A DNA stretch of 64,000 nucleotides from Vespa crabro (taxonomy: Eukaryota > Arthropoda > Insecta > Hymenoptera > Vespidae). The notes beneath the pieces are model-generated. The model worked only from the letters and a program-made list of their open reading frames with translations. It searched no databases and was not told the origin of the DNA. The stretch covers positions 3,540,326-3,604,325 of the forward strand of contig NC_060971.1 of NCBI RefSeq assembly GCF_910589235.1, in the 5' to 3' direction. The first letter of the stretch is position 1; every line of letters begins with the position of its first letter. Both the position numbers and the translations under genes were made by a program. This document shows, piece after piece, positions 40,686 through 52,294 of this stretch.

Positions 40686-43600
40686 GAAAGATAAAGAGAA
40701 CAGGGAATGAAATACGATTGTCCCGAGTTACGCTTATGCGGTGAAATACATCACGTACTAATTCCCAAATAGCCACTCAGCCACTTATTCTTTTTTCTAC
40801 TTTCGTAAGCTGTCCGCTTATTCTTAAGCCGTTCTACGAAGAGGTAGAAAATGTTATGCAAAGTGAGCTGGAGTTCCCGCGAGCTGCACTAACCCCGCAT
40901 CGACGCGAATGAGCACTAATTTATACTACGACTCGTTTATACTAACCAACTCCCCTCTCACCTCTCCAATGTTAATCCTTACGAGACTAAATGACCCTTA
41001 AGAGGTCTCACCACCCAATGCTTTTCCAAGAGGTTTCCTCTTCACGAGTAATTCTCCTAGTTGCAACTCTTGACCGATTTCAATGCACGAAGGAACATTT
41101 GAAAGATAATCATATAGAAAACACAAAAGAGTATTTTTAATCAACAACGTTGACAATAGCGAAGCACAGATACGACTATAATCAGGTCAAAAATACAAAA
41201 AGGATGACATTTTTATTAAGCTTTACAGGCCTTTGTAAATTTTTCATTTTTTCTTTTTTTCTTTTCTTTCTTTCTTCTTTTTTTTCCGTTTTTTTTTTTT
41301 TTTTTTTGCTTTCTTCCTTCAATTTAATTAATAATTTAATTAATTTTTTAATTTACATTTTATTGTGCATCGAAGAACGACGATATCTTTTTTCTTTTTC
41401 CTTTTTTTTTTTTTTTTTTCTTTTTAAGATTTCTCTTTGTTTGTAATTGGTAAAGTAAACAATGTATACATCAGTTATATTTTTTCGCTTCGTAATATCA
41501 TTCGAAATGTTGCTTTTATTGTCATTTTAATTAAGAGCAAGATATAGTTCTCTCATTCATAATATTACATTCGTTAATATTATTTTTATTAATATCTTTA
41601 ATACATTTAAACATTGCGTATACAAATTGATACTTTTCCTTTATGCGATAGAAACATAATAATAACTTTATTTTTACCTAGTATCATTATTCCTTTATTG
41701 TTGTATCCATATGTATTATTATAAATCATAATCTTTTTAAGTTTATAATATATTAATAAAATGTCATAGAAAGTGTCACAGAAAATTAAGAAAAATGTTT
41801 CCAACGAAACAAATTTTATAAAAGTTTCGAAGATATTCATTTTGTTAATATCAAATATACGTACACGTACATTTTATTAATTGAACAACTATTTGCCATT
41901 ATATTCTCGAGCTTAAATCCTGAACGTATTTGCCTCTGTTCATTCTAGTAAGCTTTTTTATCATATCAATGCAGAATAAACCAAACTTTTACTATTATTT
42001 TAATATTAATTTTATTTTGATATAGGATAAAGATCACTTTTCATTCAATTCACATTGTAGAAATTCGGTATGTAAACTATCAAATAATTCTATATCTAAC
42101 AAAAGAATCTATTTTATTCTCTTACGTTATTGTCTCTGGTACACGATCTGGTAATACGGCTACAATGAACACATATAGATATTTATTTCGCGTTGCAGTT
42201 CTCTTCGTTCAGCGAATCTGTGCAAACACCTTGAATATCGATCCGTTTGGAAAATATTTGCCATTATCACGTAAATTACGAATGTTACGGATCGTGGACG
42301 AAAGGATTCATTCGCGGTTAAGCAAGAAAATACGATGAAAATTATTATATCAGAGAATTCGTATCGTTACGTGAATTTAACGATCCTTTACATTTCCAAA
42401 GCGTGTTTGTTTTTTTTTTTTTTTTTTTTTTCCCCTACGAAAATAACATAACTTTCAGACAAATGTTTGATAGGCACATTTTATTTTTCTGTTTTAGTAA
42501 ACGTCATCGATGGCGAAGTTTTACACATCGTCAAGATCAGCCGCCTTCATATGGGAAAATATCTTTGTATTGCATCGAACGGAGTACCACCATCGGTCAG
42601 CAAAAGCGTTACTCTCAACGTGCACTGTAAGCTCTATTAAACAAATAATTCATTTTTTTTTTCTTTTTTTTTTTTTTTTTTTTACATTATTTTAGTATTC
42701 ATCGATCACTTAGTTACGTCGTCCATAAAAATTAAAATGAAAAAGAAAGGAAAAAAAATAACAAAAATCTATCGGATGAAAGTGTACTGAATTGTTGAAT
42801 GGATTGACATGAAATGTTTATTTAAAATTAAATTTCGTGTAATAAAAGTCCACTAAAAGTTTCGATTCGATATGACTTTCTGTAAAAATTAAATTGGCAA
42901 GCATTTTATCCATTACGATATTTAATCTTTTGGATTATTAGAAGATTTAAAAACAATACATTCATTTCATTGAACATTTATATTATTTAATTGACATTAA
43001 TTGTAATTAAACAAATGATTTTTACAGTTCGATTTATCCCCAGCAAGATACAGTGATTTAAAAATCTTTTTTTCATTCAATATCGTTTTATGCAAAAAAC
43101 GAACTGTCATATACTTCTGATGCATATAATCTAAAAAATTCACAAAAATCGAATATAACGAATCAATCATCTTTTATAACTAATATTTAATCAATAAATA
43201 AAGTGAAAAATCTAGAATTTTTTTATTGGATGCCGAAGAATCACAGATTGAGATTTGTGTTTACATTTCGATTACAATAATCGTACTTATGTATTGATAT
43301 TTCTACGCATACTCGTCGTATACAGTAAAAAGCAATAACAGTTCCTAATGAAATATTTGCTTGATATATTTTTCTTATTGCTGATAAATGAACTAATATG
43401 AGATATAACGTTATTAGTATCACATAATTTATTTTGATAAAATATATTGTAATATTCTTAAATATTATATCTTCAACAAATGCCTTGAACAAATTTAAAA
43501 TTCGCGTATACACAATAATATTTCTTTCTTTATCTGCGATCAAAGTAAAATGATAAATGAAAAAGTATATATGAAAAATTTACTCCTATTGAAAAAAATT

Positions 43601-44604
43601 ATTCACTTTTCCATGAATTATATTTCTACATGCATAATTACGAATCGTAATCTTTCTAAGCTTTATAACTTATCAGCAAAAGGTCATAAACAATTGCAAA
43701 AAAAAAAACAAAAAAGAAAAACAGATCATTTTAAAGTGCAAAACATCAACTTAACGTATTAAGTAATATTTATTAATGAAAAATTTTCAAAGATATATAA
43801 CGATTAATAATTATATAACTAATTACTGAGATATAGTTATTTATCAAAGTTTATAAGTTGCAAATTATCGAAGGACTTAACTTCTAATTCCAAAAGCTTC
43901 GTCCAGTGAAAGAGTGCTTGTCCATCGGCAGAGACAGCTCGGTCCAGCAAGATGCATTAGGTCGGCTTTCAACGTCTCATTTAGCCACCGATTTACGAGC
44001 GACCACTTGACCTAGATATGCTCGATGTACGTCCGCTCGTCCCAATGCAGCCATTTCGAACCAACCCTCCTCTATCATCCCTCTCCCTGTACACCTCATC
44101 CCTTGATAAACCACTATACCCGTACCCATGCTCACTTAAATTACGCATGACGATTTTGCTCTTCCCCCATTTTTATTTTTTGTTCCCTTTTCTTTTCCTT
44201 TTGTTTTTTTTTTCATTTTCTTTCTTCTTTTCTCCCATTTTGTTTTTTCCTATTTCTTTTTTGATTTTTCTCTTTTTTTGTGTTTCTTTCTTTTTTCTTC
44301 TTTTTTTTTTTTCTTTTTCCTTTTTCATACGAACTTTGAGAAGGCAACATAAACCAACGAAAAGGTCCCGAGGCAAAATTTTTACGAGGGCAAAAGTAAT
44401 ATAATTTAAGCGACTCCTTCGGAAGCGCAATCGGGTGGCGTAAGTAAATCCGAACGACGTTCAAGGACGTCCTATTCAAGTATGTACATACGTACATCGA
44501 TCTATCGATCGATCTCACACGTACGAAAGAAGAAGGTAAGAATAGAACTGGGAAATTTTCGATTCAACCGATAACTTGGAAAAGTATGCAAGAAAGAGAG
44601 AGAC

Positions 44605-44674
<70 letters not shown>

Positions 44675-44815
44675 GAAAAGAGTAGGAGGTTATAAGAGCA
44701 GTCTTTCGCCGCTTCGTCCGAGGGTGCTTTCGTTCGCAGTAAACCGTGATTTACGTCGGTTCGTAAAAGGCGGCTGTCGTGACACGATATTACCGATTCA
44801 GAAGTGTCTATATAG

Positions 44816-44866
<51 letters not shown>

Positions 44867-46564
44867 CCGTGCTGCATCCTTCCATCGTAGATACAGCGGT
44901 AATAATCGGAGAACTTAAGGACGGTGTTTTGCCCTTATAGAGAGAGGGAGAGAGAGAGAGAAGGATCTTAACTTCTAGGTGGAAAAGAGACGAACATACC
45001 ATTCGCTTCAAATTCTCACACCGACAAAGGGAGGATTTTAGTGGATCGTAAAGCGTTTGCGAGAATACGCTTTAAAATCCATCAAATGCGAACGATAAAT
45101 AACGATAATAACAGAGATGACTTCATTGCTTTATAATACGATGAATGACGCGTAATAAGTGGTCGATAGAAAATTGATAAAATTTCAAATCTTTGTATTA
45201 TTAAAATATATTTATACTTAAATAGTTTGATTGTATTATAATTCGCTAATATTAGAAGATTAATTCAATCGTTTATTTTATTCTTTTTCAGTTCCGCCAA
45301 TGCTATCTATTCCAAATCAATTGGAAGCTGCCTACATTGGACAAGACGTTACTCTCGAGTGTCACATCGAAGCTTTCCCAACTGCCATTAATTATTGGAC
45401 TACGGAGAACGGCGATATGATTGTCTCCGGTAATGTTCGATTTTATTGCACACGTTTATCTTTTACGATGGCTCGAAGCTTGCACCTTTCTTTTTATAGT
45501 TTTTGATATTTTCAAACTCGATATAGGACTCGTAGAAACATGATCGTTCGTTTTTAACGATTTTCAAGTTTTCGAAGCGTCGACTTTTAACCTGTACTCG
45601 ACCTATGTAATTAGAGTTAACGAGCGTGCAAATTATGGCGTTTCAGGTGACAAGTACGTGACGGTGTTCTCCGATAACGACTACACGAAGTACATGTTAC
45701 TGAAGATACGAAATGTTAGCCCAAAGGACTTTGGTTCGTACAAATGTGTGGCACAGAATTCATTGGGAGCAACTGATGGTGTTATCAAGTTGGATGGTGA
45801 GTCGATATGATATCTCGTTCGATTGCTTTTTTTTTTTCTTTTATGATTAGAAAAGAAAAAAAAAGAAAAAAGAAAAGAAAAGAAAAATACAGAAAAAAGG
45901 AAAAAAGGAAAGAAAAAGAAGGAACAAAGAAGGAAAAAGATTTCCGGTGTAACTTTCCTTTTGATATGTCGATATTGAAGATCATGAAAGGAGGCAGATT
46001 GAGTCAGATCGAGTCTAAGAACGTAATCGGTTAAACATTACTTTGTAATTATAGATAATTATTTGGCGACACTATGAAGTCTGCGTCCTAATGGTAAAAT
46101 AATTGATTTCCAATAGTCCTCTGCATAAGACATTGATGGTCTGAACATTGAATGTCGATCGATGATGAGTGAGGTCAAGCATCCTTTCCAACATAACCGT
46201 CGTAATTGGCGATGAAATTTGCGAAGGATATATTTATCCGTACGGAACATACTTTTTTTTTTTCTAGGCTTTTTTTACTTTTTTTCTTTTTTCTTTTTTT
46301 CTTTTTTTAACGAATAAATTGACTGGAATTAAAAGTTTCTCGAAAAATAGCCCCCTCCGCCCCTCTCCCCTCTCCCGCCCTTTTGTAATCATTTATAGAG
46401 GAACGTTTTACAGACTTTCATTATTAAAATAAGTGTACGTAAGAAGCGAACTTTAGTTGAAAATTTCTTAATTATGAAAAAAACGGGCGAATATTTCTGA
46501 TATTGAAATCTCGAGTAAGGTATAGACAGATATTGATTTTTATCTCAACTTTTTTCTTTTCTTT

Positions 46565-46611
<47 letters not shown>

Positions 46612-49600
46612 TCCATTTCTTCCAATATCGTCTGTTTTTTTTTTTTTTTTTTTTTTTTCATTAAATTCATTTAACGAGCAAGCTTAACGACATCGAACGA
46701 CACCTGATTATAGTCAGAAATGATTTTAAAGTCATACGACAAATGTTTGTATCATCGTTTTAACAAAGCGAAGAATATACTCGAACGTTTCCAAAGTGAA
46801 TCGACGAAGGATCGTACGATCCATTAATTTGCTCTTCAAACAATTGCGAACAAAAAAAAGGCACTAGGAATATAGACTTTTTATTTTATTTGTAATTTAC
46901 AATACCCTTTCATCGTGAATTATACAAAAAAAAAAAAAAAGAAGAAGAAGAAGAACACCAATGAAACGTAATTATCTTTATGTTTTTTTTTTTTTTTTTT
47001 TTGAATGAATGAATCATTTTTATGATTGATCTTTTGTAATATTATTTATTTACAGAAATCCCAGCTCCATCGACCACCTCAACAACGCAATCTCCGTATT
47101 ATGTAACATCATTAATGAAGAAAAACGGTAATTAACGCTTTGTTTCAACGCCGAAACTTTATTTTCTACTTATGCCATTTTCACCGTCTTGAACGATTTC
47201 TCTCGAGTAACGTGAGAAGTATAAGCTCGAGATTAATTAAACGACGGTAGTTGGGGCAACTCTATATTCTCTCTCTCTCTCTCTCTCTCTCTTTTTTCTC
47301 TTTTTCTCTCTTTCTCTATTTCTCTCTTCATTGCACCTTTTCTTCTTATTTTTTTTTTTTTTTTTCCTTACTTACTTCCTCAAGATGATCTTAATTACAC
47401 CTGGATTCGCGCGCGATCAAAGTTCGTATTTTGTTTATCCTTTTATCTTCGAACAAGAGCATTTCCTTACCATCGTATATGCAAAGTTACTTTACTTCGT
47501 TACAATGATCTTAATTATTCGCTTAATTACGCGAAACTGTTGCTGTAATATAGCAGAAGCCGAAGTTTCCTCTCTCTCTCTCTCTCCCCCTCTCTCTCTC
47601 TCTCTCTCTCTCTCTCGCTTATCTTTTCCTTATTTAGAGTAGTTTATCCTCTTTATTCTTACACAATAACCCCGTACCGATGTAGCATATCGATAAAACG
47701 TCGTTCGTATATTGTCCTCTAGGTAGAAACGGTAACAAGAAATTACGTCAACGTCCCAACGATTACGAAGTCGAGGAATGGAGAGATCCAGGTCAGTAAA
47801 TGTCTATTTTCGTATAACTTCGCTTGGTAAATTCTAAAGGCAATTCCCATGACGATACGGCTCTGCTTTTGCTAATAAGTCGATCGAGTATTTAGCATAA
47901 TTAAAACTTTACGAAGAATACGAAACAGAAGAGGATATTATTTTCATCGAGATTCGTTAAATTGGCTACGTGACTCCAAAAAAAGATATATATATATATA
48001 TATATATAGATAGTAAGATAGATAGGTAGATATTATAAATTATTTATTCCGTTAACGCAGTTTTTATATCGAAGAAAAATAAATATGTATTGAATCTGAT
48101 ACAAGATTGAATAATTCGTCTTTTATATAATATTTAATCGTTATGAATATTTCCTTATAGATTTTTATATTATTTCTTTTATATCATTTCGTACAGTCTT
48201 TACGTTTTTTTTTATCATCAAATTTACAAATTAGACTAACGCGTATAAATTAAAATACGTCGATTAAAAACTGCTTTTCAGTAATAATATTTCACTTGAT
48301 AAAACAATATATCATTTGTCGAAATATTGTTTTTTTAATTATACTTGTCATACAACACACACATACACATATATATTTCTTTTCCGACATTTAATATTTT
48401 CCTCGCTGAAGGCTAAGAATGTTTAACCTAAGGATCTACTTAGGGTAAAAAGTAAACTGATACCTTTAGAAGGGAACTAAAGAGGTTTAAAGTTTTGAAA
48501 AAATCGGTATTTGATATTTTATATATTTTCCATATTACTCTGATTTTACGCGTTTGACTTTTTTGAAAAGATTTGCAAAATTTCGGTCAGGAAATTGTAA
48601 AATCTAGAATGGCGCGTAGCCAAATAGATATAAGCTCTTGTTTGGGTCGATTTTGTAAGGTTTTGCGGTTTAATGGACCTGCCACAATTTTCTTACTCAT
48701 AAGCCATACAAGAAACAGAGTAATGAAATCCATTCAACAAGCAACTTCAACGTCAGGAGTTTTTTTAATCGCGTAAGTATAACTATTCTAACATATTCTA
48801 TCGTGACGAAACTATGAACGCAATTTTTTCGAAACTACATTTTTCTATTTATAATTTTATCATGTCATCTCGAGAAGAATCGTAGGAAATAATAATTTGA
48901 AATTTCCAATTAAAATAAGATAAAAAAAAAAAAAAAGAAAAAAAAGAAATAAAAGAAAATATGTTGTTACGATTTTATAATAAAAAATATCTCGAATTTT
49001 TTCAAACTTTTCGTTATCTCCATCGTCAATTTTATTTCCACTTTCTATAGTTCAAATATAATTAATAAAAACTTAAGAATAAATATCTACCATGAAAAAG
49101 GAATATTCCCTTAAAAATATCTCCTTTATCTGTTCAATTGGAATCGTGGTAAAAACCAGATTTTACATATACAAATAGATTTTACATTACAAATAGAATT
49201 GACCTGGAAATGATTCTCGATGGATTTTCTTGTTTTATAATGTTATAATTAATATCCCGTAGAAAGGAAAAAAAAGAAAAGAAGTATTATATTCATTCGC
49301 GACCCTTGTTATAAATAATTGAACGTGAGTCAATTTAAAAAAATTTCAAAGCTTTCTAGTGCCCTTAAAATTTATCAAACGATCGCTATTTTATCCCTCT
49401 ATAATTATCGATGCTTTATAATTTTTGTAACCTTAGGCCATCCATGCGCTCACCTAACACATCTAATGACATAAACGGTTTCCAATATTTGTATATGTTC
49501 AATACATTTTTTATATTTCAATATATTTTTTTTAAATAATATTTATTATAAAAATGTATTCTAATAAATTCTACCAATTTTGCATGAGTGGTTCTCGCTT

Positions 49601-50251
49601 CGTAATCCAATCGATCCCTTGTTAAATTTTAATTCAATCGGTATCGGAGGTGTTATTCGTTAGAAAGAGCAAATCTTTTATCCTCGACAAGTTCATTATA
49701 TTATGAGCTAATTGTATCTGAAGAAAAATAAGTCAGTATAAATCAAAGTAATTTGAAAGATCAGCCAGTATTTGTCATTTTGTAAATTCGATTACTAATT
49801 AATTAATAAGTTTATGATTATTTCTTAATTCTTTTCTTTTTTTTTTTTTTTTTTACATTCAATGTAACGGATAATTAAGTAATAAGTTTATATTCTGTAT
49901 TTTGTAAAATAGGTAATTAAATAAAAGTTCTTTCTTTTGCATTTATAAAACTGTCAATAAACCAATAAGTGTGTAAATTCAGAAGTCGGTAAATATGCAA
50001 TTGAAAAGCTCATCATTCTCTCAAAAATTTTATTGAACACTGTTCGCTTATCATTACGACGGAAACTCATTTTTGAATCAATAGACATAACAACATTAAC
50101 TAACGCAAAATATTTATTTATAACACTCTTTTCTTTTCGATTTTCATTCTATTTAAATATCGATTATATTTTATTCAAATTTATCTTATCGTTATCTATC
50201 TCTTATTTTGTCGTTCAGTATCAAATTCACATTCCTTAAAATCAATATCAG

Positions 50252-50299
<48 letters not shown>

Positions 50300-51216
50300 T
50301 CCCTAGATTTGTCCAAAAATTTTATATCAGGCTACAAGAAATAAAATTCAAAAAGAAATTGAATTGAATTAGTTCGCATATTAAATTTTAAACATAGACG
50401 AAAGGGGACAAGAGCATGATTTTAAATAGATTTCTTTTTTACAATGAACTTTGACAATAAGTGTCAATTCTGACCGTAGATCCTTTGAAAATTTTAGTGT
50501 CCAATTAGAATTTAATAAAATCGCTTACACGATCGTACACAATCGATATCGATCGTTCGATCAATGTCTCGATTAAGCTCTTTTGTTTGAAAATAATTAC
50601 GGAAGAAAACTAATGCATGGGTTTTAACACACGGGGTACGCTTTGCAAAAAGAAAAAAAAAAAAGGATAGAAAAAGAAGAAAGAAAGAAAAAAGAAAAAA
50701 AGGAGAGAAAAGAAATCAAAATCGACGAGTCGATACAAAAGATGAGGTCAGCTGCTGACGAACGCTCGAAGGAACTACTCAAAGGGTGAACTTGCGATTT
50801 CGCCGAAAGATTTCCTCGAGCGGCGAAGTCACTTTTCTCCTCGCGACGTTTACTTTCAATTAATGAAAAACGAGCTTCGGTGACCTCCGGCCATCGGTCG
50901 CCTCGAGGGACAGAACAGGGTAGAACTTTGCGGGTTACGGTTCAGATCGAACAAGTATAGAGTTGGATGAAAGGAGGACGGAATTCTCGTTATTTTCTTT
51001 CTCCGTCTACCTTTGCTTTTCTTTTCAACCATCGTACAATTCTGTTTCCCCCTTGGCCCTTCCGGTAAATCGATTGACTTTGTTCGCACGTTAGAACGCA
51101 CGCAATAAATCGAATGTCGCGATTTCCTTGAAAACAAACTTTTCGACGAGCTATACTTGTTCGACATGTTAATCGAATTTCGAAATTGTTATTAACACGT
51201 TAGTCTGTAATAAGAA

Positions 51217-51257
<41 letters not shown>

Positions 51258-52263
51258 TTTTTTTTTTTAGATTAAAAAAGTTCTCTTCCTGTGCGCTTGT
51301 AAAGGGTTTATACCCCATGAATTTTCACAATCGCAATTTTTATCCGATTTTACTAAATATGGGATCAATAGAAAGACAATGATTTTATACAAGAGATTAT
51401 CCTACTCAGTTTCTCTGTAAAAAAAAAAAAATTATATCCAAAAAATTAATAATTTTAACAGGGAAGTAAAAGCCTCTTTTGTAAACCTAAAACGATTATC
51501 TCGTGTTATATGCATTTATCTTTCGTATATTCTTTTAATCATTGAAATTGGATAAAAAATTGTGATCATGAGAATTCATAAAATAAACCTTAACAAACGC
51601 ATAAAAATAGATTCTCCTTAATAAATATTAAAAAAATTTTATTCTAAATATTATTTTTATTTATTATTTACAATATAAATTCATAACTCGTATTCTGTTC
51701 ATGTTTATTATATTTGTATAATTAACAATGACACCGACTCAGATTCCGTATAATTATATCTTGGAATTTGAAAAAAAATTGTAAGTCATTAAAGAACATA
51801 CCTATCTCTTATTTTTTTTTTCATCTTTTATATTTCTATTCGTTTTCGTAAAAAAAAATTTCTTTTTTGGTTTAGATGTGTCATCTGATGGCTTCCAATT
51901 GTTACAAGTTTCCGAATATTCGAAAATAAAAACTATTCGGAATTTTTACAATGACAAGAGTTTACATTGACAATTAATTTTAATTAAATATCACATCTCA
52001 TTATAAATTATTACAGCTTGTTAGATATATTTATTCAATAGCATTCAATATAATTAATCTTTTGCAAATGAAATTGTGATGAAATCCATGAGATTACTGA
52101 TGTGCTACGTGATGCTTTATACATTCAGTTAATTAAAACAAATCATTAGAATAGAAATAATTTTATACAAAATTACTTTCTCAGATATAATAATATGCGT
52201 AAGAATATTTCGAATGATTTAAGAAAATAATTAAAATTAGCAAAAGGTTAATAATAAATAAAA

Positions 52264-52294
<31 letters not shown>

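Larger units (their letters stand above)
45797..47055 (+). other. Intron of DIP gene, 1.3 kb, phase 1
   Basis: Between Ig3 and the stem. It contains A- and T-rich runs, a C-rich block at 46351-46380 and (TA)n at 46566-46608. No gene seen. Confidence 0.85.

Noticed and set aside
48573..48776. 67-codon frame followed by GTAAGT as an alternative DIP exon
   Set aside because: Entering from the previous exon through the only nearby acceptor (48590) hits a stop after five codons, and the frame itself matches nothing I know.
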